A stretch of DNA of 64,000 nt from NCBI RefSeq assembly GCF_027596085.1, contig NC_072450.1:28764947-28828946 (forward strand), read 5' to 3'. Both the position numbers and the translations under genes were made by a program. The notes beneath the pieces were generated by a model that saw only the letters and a program-made list of their open reading frames with translations, ran no database searches and was not told the origin of the DNA. Source of the stretch: Anoplopoma fimbria. Its lineage: Eukaryota; Chordata; Actinopteri; Perciformes; Anoplopomatidae. Below are positions 24,931-36,670 of this stretch, piece by piece; the stretch's first letter is position 1; each line of letters begins with the position of its first letter.

Positions 24931-27670
24931 GTTAAAATTGTGCCGCGCGAGTGGCTGCCTCTTACAGCAGCTCCTGCTCACCTGTGAGCTTTTTCCTTTA
25001 AATTGTGTTTTTTTTGTTACTTTCTGTTACTTTTTTTTTTACTTATTTAATTTTTGTAAACATTTTGCACTATGGCAGCGAGACACGTAGACTTTCACGT
25101 GGTCTACCTGCAGTTTCCTGCACTTTTCACCTCCGTGCCCGGAGTCTCAGCCCGCAGCCATGGCCCCCTTTGTTTACAGCAGGGGTCAGCTGTTAGCGCT
25201 CCGGGACACGGCGCTGCTGCTGCCGGAGGAGAGACCCGAGGTTCCCCGTGAGCTGAGGAGGAGGAGACGGGGATGCCGTGCTGGGACAGAACGTCGCGCC
25301 AGGAGCAGACGTTTCAAACCCGTCCTCCCCTCCATCATCATGGGAAACGTGAGGTCTCTCCCCAACAAGATGGATGAGCTATCAGCACTGACTCGCCATC
25401 AGAAGGAATACCGGGAGTGTAGCGTCATGGTGTTCACGGAGACATGGCTCACCGAGATGACTCCGGACACCAACGCTGCACTGGACGGGTTCCGCATCAT
25501 CCGGGCAGACAGGACAGCGGAGAGCGGTAAGAGGAAGGGAGGAGGTCTGGCAGTGTTTGTGAATGATAGATGGTGTAACTCTGGGCACATCACTGTCAAA
25601 GAGCAGACCTGTACAGAGGACATTGAGCTGTTGGCCGTTAGCATGAGGCCGGTATATTTACCGAGGGAATTCTTGCACGTTATCACAATAGCTGCGTATA
25701 TTCCCCCCTCTGCTAACGGAGAAGCGGCCTGTGACGTCATACACTCGGCGACAAGCAGGCTGCTGACACAACATCCCAATGCCCTCCTCCTCCTCTCTGG
25801 TGACTTTAACCATGCCCCTCCGTCCTCCACTCTGCCCACCTTCACCCAGTACATCACCTGCCCCACCAGAGACAACAGAACCCTGGACCTGCTGTATGCC
25901 AACACCAAGGAGGCATACACTTCATCTCCCCTCCCTCCCCTGGGAAGATCTGACCACAACCTGGTGCACCTCCGGCCTGTGTACAAACCTCTTGTGCACA
26001 GGCAGCCAGCTGTGACCCGCACAGTCAAAAGATGGTCCGATGAAGCCGAGGAGGCTCTTAAGGACTGCTTTGACTCGACTGTGTGGGAAGTGTTCAGTGA
26101 TGCCCATGGGGAGGACATGCCACATGAGTCTCACAGACAATATTAACTTTTAGGCTGGATGAACAAAATTGTACCCATTTGTTCTACGAGGGTCTCACAG
26201 ACACAATAACGGACTACATTAACTTTTGTGTGGAGAACACCGTACCCACCAGGACTGTACAGTGTTTTTCCAACAGCAAACCCTGGATCAATCCTGAGAT
26301 AAAGACCCTCCTCAAGGAGAAGAAGAGGGTCTTTAGATCAGGAAACAAGGAGGAGCTGAGGACTGTGCAGAGGGAGCTGAGGAGGAAGATCAGGGAGGGG
26401 AAGAATATCTACAGGACAAAGATGGAGGACCAGCTGCAGCAGAACAACATCAGCGGAGTCTGGAAGAGCCTCAAGGCCATGTCTGGCCACAAGGGGCCCA
26501 ACCAACAGCCTGTGGGGGACCAACAGTGGGTGAATGATCTGAACTCATTCTTTAACAGATTTGATCAGCCATTCCTCTTCTCCATATACACATCAGACTT
26601 CACATACAACTCTGCTACCTGCCACCTGCAAAAGTTCTCTGATGACTCTGCAATCGTCGGCCTCATCTCCGCAGGCGATGAGAGGAATACAGAGAACTGA
26701 ACCAGGACTTCATAGGATGGTGCCGGCGGAACCGCCTCCAGATCAACTCTGGTAAAACCAAAGAGCTGGTGGTGGACTTCCGCCGGGGAAAACACTGTCC
26801 TCCGGAACCAGTGAACATCCAGGGACAGGACATTGAGATTGTGCAATCTTATAAGTACCTGGGTGTTCACTTGAACAATAAACTGGACTGGACTAATCAT
26901 ACAAATTCACTGTATAAAAGGGTCAGAGCAGACTGTATCTGCTGAGGAGACTGAGGTCTTTTGGAGTGCAGGGAGCACTCCTGAAGACCTTTTTCAACTC
27001 CGTGGTGGCATCAGCCATCTTTTATGCAGTGGTCTGCTGGAGCAGCAGCATCTCAGCAGCTGACAAGAAGAGACTGAACAAGCTTGTCAGGAAGGCCAGC
27101 AGTGTGCTGGGGTGTCCACTGGATACAGTGGAGGTGGTGGGAGACAGGAGGGTGATGGCCAAGCTGTCATCCCTGATGAACAACACCTCTCACCCCATGC
27201 AGGACGCCCTGGCAGCTCTGTGCAGCTCCTTCAGCCACCGGCTGCTTCACCCCGGTGTGTGAAGGAGAGGTACCGCAGGTCCTTCCTTCCTGCTGCTGTC
27301 AGGCTGCACAACCAACTCTGCTCCCAGCAGACCACATGACCACATGACAATAATAACCTGTGCAATACACTACACTGTGCAATAATAGTTAAGAAAGTTA
27401 AAAATAGTTAAAATAGTTGTTGTTTTTTTCTCTGTCTGTAAATATAATATTTCAGTTATTGTTGTTTTTTTCTACTGTTTTTTATTGCTTATTTATAATA
27501 CTTGTTTTATTTTATTTTTATTTTTTATTTCTTTATTTTTTATTCTTAGCTTGTCTTCTTCTACTATGTCTCTTGTGTGCACTTTACCCTACGCTGTTGT
27601 AAGTCTGCAAATTTCCCCGCTGCGGGACTAATAAAGGATTATCTTATCTTATCTTATCTTATCTTATCTT
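24931..27670 (+). mobile_element. Rex1/Babar-like LINE nested in the L2-like LINE
   Basis: About 2.74 kb, with a plausible 5' UTR. The endonuclease ORF (25160-26146) has MGNVRSLPNKMDEL, VFTETWLTEMTPDT, LLSGDFNH and the terminal GRSDHNL motif. A second block (26179-26568) precedes the RT but is joined directly to QKFSDDSAIVG, so most of the RT fingers and palm are deleted. Frameshifts follow and the C-terminal region is at 26966-27262. The 3' end is GGGACTAATAAAGGATTATC followed by (TTATC)n. The copy is dead. The clade is assigned from memory of fish Rex1/CR1-type elements. Confidence 0.75.
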
Positions 27671-27889
27671 ATTAGTCTGTTGCAATTATTGTTCTCGTAG
27701 TAATTTGCCTCTGCACTATACTTTTGCTCTGGCTTATGCTTTAAGATGCTTGTTTAAGAAAGGAGATGCACTTATGACTTCTAGTGACTAGTAGTTCTCT
27801 TGAATACCTATGTTGAATACACTTCCTGTAAGTCGCTTTGGATAAAAGCGTCTGCTAAATGACTGTAATGTAATGTAATGTAATGTAAC
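27671..27889 (+). mobile_element. L2-like LINE 3' tail (resumed)
   Basis: It begins ATTAGTCTGTTGCAATTATT, the continuation of the element interrupted at 24930. It contains TAAGTCGCTTTGGATAAAAG CGTCTGCTAAATG, a common fish L2 3' end, and finishes in the short tandem tail (TGTAA)n. Confidence 0.85.
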
Positions 27890-30756
27890 AACATACTTAA
27901 TTCAAACTCAAAAAAACTGCGATGTATGCATTAAATCTGCCTTAAGTACATGTGCTACAATCTTGTCACAACAAAATTAAACTCACCAAGCTGACTGACA
28001 ATGTAGCAGAGAGGTACTCAGCAGTTGATGTGCAGGTAGTTCCGTTAGCTGCTAGCAGTTAGCCGAACACACCGTCCAAAACATTAAAAGTGAGCAACTG
28101 TTTTTTCCCCCACTGTGTCTCTGGGCACAGAGTAGCGGCTTGGGGTCGGTGATGCACTCAGCTGTGTTATCTCTAGCGCCCCCTACCGGCAAGAGGAAGG
28201 TTAGGAGCAATGATCTTATAGTCTGCAGGCATTTAATGGCAGTGTAAAAAAGGTTTATTAATTAATTAAAGGTGTTTATAGAAAGTGTGAGAAGTCCTCG
28301 AGCATGCAGCAATGACTGGCCACCCAAAACATTATGCAGTTTGCTGCTACCTACCAACATTTTATGTTGACTCTTGCCTAGCTATGTTGTCCTTGTTTTT
28401 TGGCTGTTTTTCTGTTTCTGAGTGTGTACTTAAGAACAAAAACGAGGGGCAAATTCCTGATATGTGTACTCATACCTGGCCAATAAAGATGATTATGATT
28501 CTTAAGTGTTCCATAACTGGCCATAAGTATTGCCACTCCAAGCAGGGAAAATACCTTTTCTGCATCCAAGGACAAGACTGCACAAGGTTTTGTTCGAGAT
28601 GAAGTAGAGTCAATGATGTGTGGCAAACGTTGAGTGTGCCCATATCTTTTTCAACCGACTCTTTGGTTACATTTTCTATTCATATATGAAGAATATTAAG
28701 TTCAATATGTTCACATAAATGAAGGATGAATTCTCTTTTACCAGCATCAGGTGATGTTATATATTTGATCCTTTAATTTAGAGAGTTGATTTAGACTGTA
28801 ACAGCAGGTCTCAACCCAAAATTTACTTGAGATTGTGGGGTCAAAAGGTCAAAATGAGTGTGGCACCGCCACAAATGTGAGTCTTAAATATGTGTGCATT
28901 AACTATGGAGGGTTTAATGGTAAAAAAAAACAACTTGAAAGGTTAAACCTCGGGTGCACTGTGTCCCTCTCAACAAGTCAACATTGGTCAGGTGTAAGAG
29001 GGCGTGACCAAGGGGGGAGGGGCTTGTTTTGGGAGAGAACCGAGGAATATGTTTGCAGCTGTGCAGCCTTCTGGGGAAAATAACCCCAAGTAGCTACTTG
29101 TTATGGTGTAACCATGACCAAATGAAGCCACCAGTTAAACCAGTCTGTAATGAGGACCATAAACCAAACATCAGCTGAGTTTGATTCATATATTTGAGGT
29201 GTTTTTTTGGCAATGCATTGCTGGTTTTAAATTTTGCTTTTTTTGTTGGATTATTTGGGATTAAGGAAGTCTGTTTTTGAGTTGGACGACCTTCAGTGAA
29301 CATTCCTTCACTTATTTTTACTTGTTCTATATAGGGTTTTCTTTATATCACAATCGCGTTTCAGATAATAATTGCGTTTCCTCATAGAGCTTTCTTTTGG
29401 TGGGGTCGCTTAAGCAGGTCTGAGTACCTCAGTAGCCCTTGAACCTGACTTGTAACTAGCCTTACAATGAAGTTGATTGCTTTACCAGGCTGGCTGTTGA
29501 TATGAGGCGAACTTACCCAATAGGGAATCAGGTTATTGAGCTGGTGTCCAAAAGGCACGTAGGAGGTCATTAATGAATGGAATGAGTAATAGTAATATTA
29601 ATAAATGGAAGTGGGCCAGTATCAGCAGTGCAGGGCTTATGGGGAAGTGGGAACAGGGGTGCAGCTGAGCAAGGAAGGTCAGGTTATGAGAAATGGCTGG
29701 AACCGAGGGGTTACTGCAGGGCAAGGAGGTTGGTAGGATCTGATAAAACAGGAGGGTTAGTACAAAGCATGGGAATAAAGCAGGCAATGGCCCTGTTTCC
29801 ATTCACATATTTTTATACGCATTTTTAAATATATTGCAATAGAAAAGCTGTTTGCCAACGGCAAAATTCAACAAAACAAAAAGAGGTAATGTGCTAACTG
29901 GATTATGTAAACGGTTTATCCTGTCGGCCTCTTCTTGGACATTACCATAATATGCTTGTCTTCTTCTCTGGACAGCATGAAACATGGCCAATACTAGCTG
30001 ACATGAAAGAACAATTAAAACTTGCCCAATTGAAACATTTTTCGTAGATAAGTTAGATGTTTCCACTAGGGGCCAGTGTCCTGTTTGCTGTCCGCTTTGT
30101 CTTTCAGGAAGGTGATCGTCATCTGATGAGCCACACTTGAGCCTGGTGAGCTTTTCTTTCTGCTCTTTCTCAGCTGACACGGCTGCTGTTTTGTTTACTT
30201 TGTTTCATACATTTCCACACATCCACACAGATGAAATTCAGAGAGCCAGCCGACTTGTTTTGTTTGTTGTTAACAACCTCTACTTCTTCTACTCTGGTTA
30301 GAAGGTAGCGCTACATGTCTGTCTTTGACAGTTAACAAACTACTCCACGAGTATATTTGCTTCCAAAAAGTTTATGGAAATACGCCTAATTCATATTCAT
30401 GTTTTTTGCGACATTCAAAATTTCAGAATTTTGTTTCACACCAAAAGGAACAATCAACCTAAGAAGGAGTTAATGTTTTTCAATAAACCAGATTATACAT
30501 ATTCTCTTAGCCCATAGCCCACATACTTCCACATGTCCCCTGGACAATCAAATTACTTTAGAGCAGTACTGTGGGTGCACTTCTTGTTGGATCTTGGGAA
30601 CGAATCTAGAGAAGGTAGAACCACACTGGAGCAAATGATCACTATTCTTATGCTGTCATTTATTCAGAGCATCTCTGCAAGTCAAATCTTTTTATGTTTT
30701 CTTGTTCTTATCTTTACTTATGTAGCTTTTGACTTGCTTTAAATTTAACAACCACC
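27890..30756. other. Intergenic DNA, no gene recognised
   Basis: No spliced or intact coding sequence is recognised. A retroposon-like 3' end, ACCTGGCCAATAAAGATGAT, occurs near 28476-28495. The rest is AT-rich unique-looking sequence with short ORFs lacking any family signature. Confidence 0.5.
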
Positions 30757-30905
30757 TAATAGGTAGGGGTGTATATTGGCAAGCACCACACGATACAATA
30801 TATATGGCAATACATGTGTCATGATACGATATATCGCGATAAATATTGCGATATGATACATATTGCAATAAGCTATATATATTTTTAATGAAAATGTAAA
30901 AATAG
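30757..30905. repeat. hAT-type non-autonomous repeat (probable)
   Basis: GGGGTGTATATTGGCAAGCA followed by CACGATACAATA, ATACGATATATCGCGATAAA and TATTGCGATATGATA. This TATCGCGATA-rich composition is typical of a hAT-derived MITE family common in fish. The ends are not fully defined here. Confidence 0.45.
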
Positions 30906-33790
30906 AGCTAAAAATACAACTACTAGTTGTATACCACCTGGATAGTCTAATATGTTCATCACATATTGATAACTCAGCAGACAAATTGCATCAAAACTAC
31001 TTTAAAAGGTATTTGCATTGCATAGTCACTCAGCAGAGAACACACTGAACTGAAATGCAACTGTTGGGCCTTATGTTTCCGCAACAGCACCGGCGGTCGG
31101 GGCGGCGTTATCGGCTGAAATCACCATGTGAGTGCAGTACATAGCATTAGCCATCGTGAGCTAGCCAGTGGGGGCACGTTTACGCGCGCTAACATACACT
31201 AAAAGCAGACATAGCCGGCCAGGCTACGTCGACAAGCCAATAGAGGCTAACATTACAACATACACAGAGCCAGAGTGACTTCATTACCTGCTCAGGTAGA
31301 CATTACTCTACTATATCGTTACATAGATAATAGTTCTTTGCTGCTATATTAATGCTCTGAATCCCGTATATGACAGACTTAAGGTAGCCATTTGGCCTCA
31401 GAAAGAGTCAAAAACAAAATGGGGTAATGGCAGGTAATACAAGATGACCAGAGAGGGAGAGACATAACTTAATTTAATAAAAACACAAACTATAAAATCA
31501 TATTTAGTAAACTCAGAAAAGGAATGTCAGAAGAGACATTTCGAAATCCATAGAGCTATACATCTCTGAATGTATTCAAAGCAAACATGCGTCTTTATAT
31601 TCTTGCCATTTTTTTTATAATTTAATATGAAATACAATAACTCAAGGTCTGGCGGTGCAACCCGAGCTACTACCTCCAATTACTTCACAAACAGGCACGA
31701 ACATACACACCCACACAAAAAATGTAATCCCTTTGGCTTTGACGTGAAACCTTGACTGCTCAACCAGAAAAAACATCATCCCAAGTATATTCATTTCTTT
31801 TTTTTCCTTAAACCTTTTAAGGGCCCACCATGAAAGAGGAAAAAAAATAAGTAAATGAGAAAACATGAAATGAGAAAGAAAGAATTGAGTATGAATAGTA
31901 GGTGGAGATACTCTAAAATCAGTTCAAGGGACAAAGGTCTGCTTGTCGACTTTATGGTTTATTCCAAGATTCCCTTTGCTCCATGAACATTGTTTTGTGT
32001 TACAGTGAGTGAGAAAAAGGAAGAGGACTTTGGATCCCACGCTAGCAAAAGGGGACGCCAATTGGGCACACTGGGAGAGCCGAGCGTTATCTTTAATGGG
32101 CCATCTTCCTGCAGTCCCTTGCTCTCCCTCGCTTGGGATGATGAGACTTAGAGAAATGAAAGAAGGGAGGAGGGAATTAAGGTCAAATTCAGACTGGATG
32201 TAAGTGTGCCCACGAGGAAATGATCCAAGACCTAAAGGGGACAGAGTCTGAGAGTAGGGCCATTAAACAATCAGTTTTCTTCTCCAGTAATCCTTCTTTC
32301 TGGCAAGAGTCAAGCCAATTTATTTTACTAAATCTCTTTTGACAATCTCCAGGTCTTTCATGTCATGCCCTCTCAAATACACGCTCTCCTTTCCATCTGA
32401 ACGCCCAGAGCATTCTCCCACTTGACCTGTTTGCTGTCTCGAGGGTGCTCGTCAAGGCCGGCGTCTGATTTCTCTTTGTAGTAGGGAGGGTTGCGTTTCC
32501 ATGGATGTGTAGAAGTAAGTGAGAATCGGCAAACTTATGGGATAATTCACAGACCAAAATGTCTGCAGTGTCCCAGAGGACTATTTATTTAATAGAAAGT
32601 CGTTCCAATGTAAGCTGTCCACAGTAAGGTACCCTTTCTGGAATGGTACATTTTCAAATGTAATATTTTCGAGTTATGGGGAATGCCATTCACCTCCATT
32701 GAATTGGAAAAAGACAAATACCGATAGAAGAAAGGATACATTCATATATATTGTAAATTGGTTGAACTGAGCCGTTGAAATAATCATTATGTCTCCTACC
32801 ACAGCAGAATGCATCAACATAGTGTACCAGGACGGCCTTTTATGATAGTTCTTACAAATTAACCCGCGAACAATGGCTACTGTCAATTGATAGCTTTTTT
32901 ATTTATTTTTTATTGCAGGAATTCTGGTGTCTTCATCCATGTTCTTATACTTAATTTCATTTAATCACACTACCAACCTACTCTGTTAGGCAACGCACCA
33001 AGGTAATGGAACAATGGAGATTTTTTTTTGATTTTAACATTTAGAAACATCTTACTGTTGTGACATAAGAAAAAGGTTTGGCAACCATTGATATAATGTA
33101 GCTACTTAAAGGGCAGGTCCGATATTTAATTATATTATTTGTAGTTTTTTTTTATTCTGTAGCTTCCCAAGTGGTGCTCTGTATGCATTCAGATCCAAAC
33201 ATTCACATTTTTGTCGAAGTACATATATTTTAGCGGCAACATGCTAATTTTCCAAGGCCTTCTAAAAAGAATGTTGCATGTGACTAGACGTACTTTCATT
33301 TTGATGACACTGCTACATATACAGTAAATGCAGTGTATTACCTACACTGTATATACGGTGCTGTCAACACTGGTGCAGGACAGGTGCAACGGCACAGAAG
33401 CCACCAGACTCTATGCACAAGAACATTCATTTTACCTCGCAGAACACGAGAGTATACGTACAAGCCCACTTAAAAAAATCCGAAACTCATATTATTTAGC
33501 AAAGCTAACATTGACTCAGCTAGGGCTAGCGTTTACGTTATTCATTTAAAGTGGTACTCCTAAGATTAAGTTCTGCATTCATGAAGTTAAAAAAGATTGG
33601 TAAAAATGTCTGCTGCTGGCTGAAATATATATATATATATTTGTTCAATGAAGCTGTATCCTACACTTTGCATAATGCAACAGACTTTTGTCCTTCTAAC
33701 TCTATCCCCCATATTTTAATTTAGGCTTTCCACACTCCACACACTTTGCTTTCATACATAAATCCAGACAAAAGTAAGATTAGATGAGTC
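30906..33790. other. Intergenic DNA, no gene recognised
   Basis: No coding exon, RNA gene or clear repeat family was identified. A short CpG-richer patch lies near 31090-31230. Confidence 0.5.
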
Positions 33791-33799
33791 TTTATTTAT

Positions 33800-33803
33800 T
33801 TAG

Positions 33804-33848
<45 letters not shown>

Positions 33849-34016
33849 TATTATTACTATTTATTATCATTATCATTAACATTATCAATATCATTATCAT
33901 TATCATTAACATTATCATTATCATTATCATTATCATTATCATTATCATTATCATTATCATTAACATCATTATCATTATCATTAACATTATCATTATCATT
34001 ATCATTATTAGTAGTA
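33800..34016. repeat. (TTA)n and (TTATCA)n microsatellite
   Basis: A pure (ATT)n run is followed by about 150 bp of TTATCA hexamers with interspersed TTAACA variants. It starts about 150 bp downstream of the stop codon of the minus-strand kinase gene, so it may lie in its 3' UTR. Confidence 0.9.
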
Positions 34017-34166
34017 GTCAGCAGGATTCTCCGGTATGTGCCCCCAGGCATCTTGGATCTGTAAAAATGCAGGTTAGACTTAATTTGAGAAATGTTGTGT
34101 TATTATATACATAAAATTATTTGTATAATCAAATGTATATTTAGGGATGAGTAGGTGTGTCGTGGA

Positions 34167-34258
34167 TTATCTGAGCCAGGGATGGCTGCGTAGCTGCTCC
34201 AAGGTGGCTCGTCTGTTGGGGTCTTGGTCCATGCACATCTGCAAGAAGTCGTGGCAGT
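34167..34258 (-). CDS. Pim-like kinase exon 8 (C-terminus)
   Basis: 92 nt, acceptor CTTTCCAG, stop TAA at 34169-34167. It encodes CHDFLQMCMDQDPNRRATLE and QLRSHPWLR, the usual C-terminal end of the kinase fold. Confidence 0.88.
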
Positions 34259-36609
34259 CTGGAAAGCAAGAGAGAAAAAGAGGGAACAGGAGATCAGAGA
34301 TTTAAGTGTCAGCTCATATATCCTTTAGAAAAATTGGTTTGTGTCTGTTGTCTTAATTTTGGAGTGGTGGTTTAATTTAACATTGGCTCATTTGAAACCA
34401 GCTATTTTGTCTCCTAACATCTAAAAATCTCTGCAGATAAAGATATCTGAACCGCTAGATACCACTAAAAGTGCAAAGACATTGTAGTGTATCGCAGTAT
34501 TAAGTATCGCCTTTTTTCATTTCAATTAACTGACACACGTGTGTTTGTGTATCTTACCTATGGACAGACTGGAGTTGACTTTAACTCCCTTCTTGAATAA
34601 ATCTATTGTTTCAAAGCAATCCTTATGCATCAGGTCGTACAACAGGGCCCCCAGCTGCCATACTGTTGTTGGTCTGGCCTTGTATTCTCCGTTTGTGTAC
34701 CATTCTGGAGGTGCTTTTGCGAAGGTACCTAAAAATACACAGCGTAAGACACAAAGAAGGAGGGAGTCAGTCTGAGATAATCAGAAATAGAAGAACAAAG
34801 ACATAGAGAGGAGAAGCCTGTTGTTTAAATATCAGGAGCAGAGGTCAGATATCATACCGATGTACTTATGGTAATATCCCTTTCTAACGAGGGCACCGCA
34901 GCCAAAGTCAATCACACGGACGCGGGGGACGTTGGATCTGGTTTCGACGAGGGTGTTCTCTAACTTGATGTCCCTGTGAAAGACTCCATTTGTGTGCATC
35001 TCGATGGCAGCATCCACCATCTGCTTCAGGATGTCCTGTGACGGAAGAAAACAGAGGAGTGAATATATCGGGGTTGATCAGTCAGACAATGTGTGTTAGC
35101 TGCTATGATGGCGTAGCATCAGTACCTTAGCCTCATCTTCTGCCAGGTTGCCTCCTTTGGCCTTGCGGTACTTGTAGAGATCCATGGAGGGGTGTGGTCT
35201 TTCTATCACCAGGATGAGTTCCTCTTCCAGATCATAGCATTCCAGGAGGGAGATGGCTGCAGATTTTCCAGGTGATCCAGTTCCACCTGCTGCTTTCACC
35301 ATGAGGGCCACTTCATGGATGACCTTCAACACATTTCCATTCTGGACCTAAAGGATATACAGAGACAAAAAAATGCATACCACTGTTTACCACCGAAAAT
35401 GAGGAAGAAAACTCCATGAAAAGCTTTGCACTGAGATTAAAAACATGTTTCAGAAGATCATGCTTATTTTCAACAGTTGGTATTTGAACAACACATTTAA
35501 TATCTTACCACTTCAGTGTAGAGGATCTTTTCTTTTATAATGTGTTTTATAGCGACCTGAAAGACAGAAACACCAGTGTTTTACTTTGCTTTCTAAGGAT
35601 GCAGTGAAATCTAAATTGTGTGTGTGAGTGAGTATTAAAGACTTACTGGTTCCATGTCTTTGGTTTTGTAGCCTTCCATTACGGCTCCGAAGCCCCTTTG
35701 CCGATCTGAGAAAGCTCAATGTACTTGGCTTCAAATTCAGCTGCAAACAAACAGAGAGATGACATGTATTTGTATAAAACTGTTGGACTTTAATTGTAAA
35801 TCAGGACTAAGCTGACTTTATTTCACATGATCAGTTTACCTCGGCTGGTTTTCACTGAGAAGTCATACATGTCGTACGTTGCATCCTCATCAGTAGATGA
35901 ACTTTCTCTGCTGTCGATGACAAACTCGTCTGAGTTACTGTCAGTTGGCACACTGCTGCTCCTGATCTTTTTATTGGGGCTTTCTTCAGCAGCGTCAGCT
36001 TTCCGCTTGCTCCCCTTCGTGCTGAAGTAGTCTGATATTAAACTGTAGGGCACACTAGCATTGGTAACACCATCAGCCCTCAGCTTTTTCTTGGAAGATC
36101 CTTCATCAGTGCTGGCCTTCCTTTTGCTCCTTTGATCCTTGGCATCCTCCACCAGGTTGTAGCTTGGTTTGGTGTTGGAGTTGTTGTCTAAAATGTGAGC
36201 GTGTGATAAGAGAGAATTAAATACATTTCTGCTACGCTAAATGTATTTTTTAAAAGCAGTTATGTTTTCTAGATCTTTCTCCAAACTGTGATTCCTTATG
36301 AATTACTGGATAGTTTAACCATCTAGGTCTTTACCATATATTAACTTGAAACCCCATAACAAGGGAAAATCACAAAAATTGCTCTCAGTTCGCAAACCTA
36401 TTCAAACTAGGGCAAGGGGTGCATCAGACACTGCTTTTTAGTTAGGAAACCATTGCCCTGGATCCCCAAAACTGACTGTTATAACTTGTGATACCAAGTT
36501 AGAGTTGGTGCCCAACCCACCTTTTAGCCAGGATTTCACACTCACCTTGATTTTCTCCAAGGGCCAGAGAGTGAAGCGTCTCACACTCCTGTGTATCTTT
36601 ACAGTCCAT
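34167..36609 (-). CDS. Pim-like serine/threonine kinase, frame broken in the glycine loop
   Basis: Coding exons in order (minus strand): 36609-36546, 36187-35840, 35740-35647, 35556-35509, 35347-35126, 35035-34858, 34728-34558, 34258-34167. All borders are GT..AG. About 405 codons are expected. A Lys/Ser-rich N-terminus precedes the kinase domain, which has ELSQIGKG (glycine loop), VAIK with the ATP-binding lysine, HRDIKLENTLV (catalytic loop), DFGCGAL, an APPEW activation-segment end, and a C-lobe ending RRATLEQLRSHPWL. ERPHPSMDLYKY at the hinge, with its proline, fits the Pim family. Exon 3 is one base short, in GGGG of the glycine loop, so the frame does not join to exon 4. Every other junction is in phase. 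It is therefore either a recent pseudogene or carries a consensus error. Pim-1-like genes are greatly expanded in teleosts. Confidence 0.85.
34558..34728 (-). CDS. Pim-like kinase exon 7
   Basis: 171 nt, phase 1 on both sides. It carries the activation-segment end APPEWYTNGEYKA and helix F (TTVWQLGALLYDLM). Confidence 0.88.
34858..35035 (-). CDS. Pim-like kinase exon 6 (catalytic loop)
   Basis: 178 nt, phase 0 in and phase 1 out. It contains MHTNGVFHRDIKLENTLVE and VRVIDFGCGALV, so the catalytic Asp and the metal-binding DFG are intact. Confidence 0.9.
35126..35347 (-). CDS. Pim-like kinase exon 5 (helix C to hinge)
   Basis: 222 nt, phase 0 on both sides. It has helix C with HEVALMVKAA, beta strands with LLECYDLEEELILVIERP, and the hinge region DLYKYRKAKGGNLAEDEAK. 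Confidence 0.88.
35509..35556 (-). CDS. Pim-like kinase exon 4 (VAIK)
   Basis: 48 nt, phase 0 on both sides, with clean AG and GT borders. It encodes VAIKHIIKEKILYTEV, including the ATP-anchoring lysine. Confidence 0.85.
35647..35740 (-). CDS. Pim-like kinase exon 3 (broken glycine loop)
   Basis: Acceptor GTTTGCAG, donor ACCA/GTAAGT; 94 nt. It opens AEFEAKYIELSQIGKG, then the frame is lost at GGGG. The later part reads correctly in the neighbouring frame, up to MEGYKTKDMEP. It needs 95 nt to join exon 4 in phase. Confidence 0.8.
35840..36187 (-). CDS. Pim-like kinase exon 2 (N-terminal extension)
   Basis: Acceptor CATTTTAG, donor CCGAG/GTAAAC; 348 nt. It encodes a lysine-rich extension with two copies of a KRKA..E.S.KK.R block (SKRKASTDEGSSKKKLR and SKRKADAAEESPNKKIR), which resemble nuclear localisation signals, then an acidic serine-rich stretch. 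Confidence 0.8.
36546..36609 (-). CDS. Pim-like kinase exon 1
   Basis: The ATG at 36609 opens MDCKDTQECETLHSLALGEN; donor CAAG/GTGAGT; 64 nt, phase 1 out. No signal peptide. The start is the only ATG in this short exon that joins in frame to the next. Confidence 0.75.
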
Positions 36610-36670
36610 GATGATCAAGTGACGATCAAATTAATTAATTTGAGAAAATGCGTTACTTATTAGTTAGCAC

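Noticed and set aside
25160..26146. Host endonuclease/exonuclease III-like gene
   Set aside because: The endonuclease motifs belong to a LINE with RT remnants and a (TTATC)n tail.
33857..34016. Possible CRISPR-like array
   Set aside because: The TTATCA units are a hexamer microsatellite with no spacers, in a eukaryotic genome.
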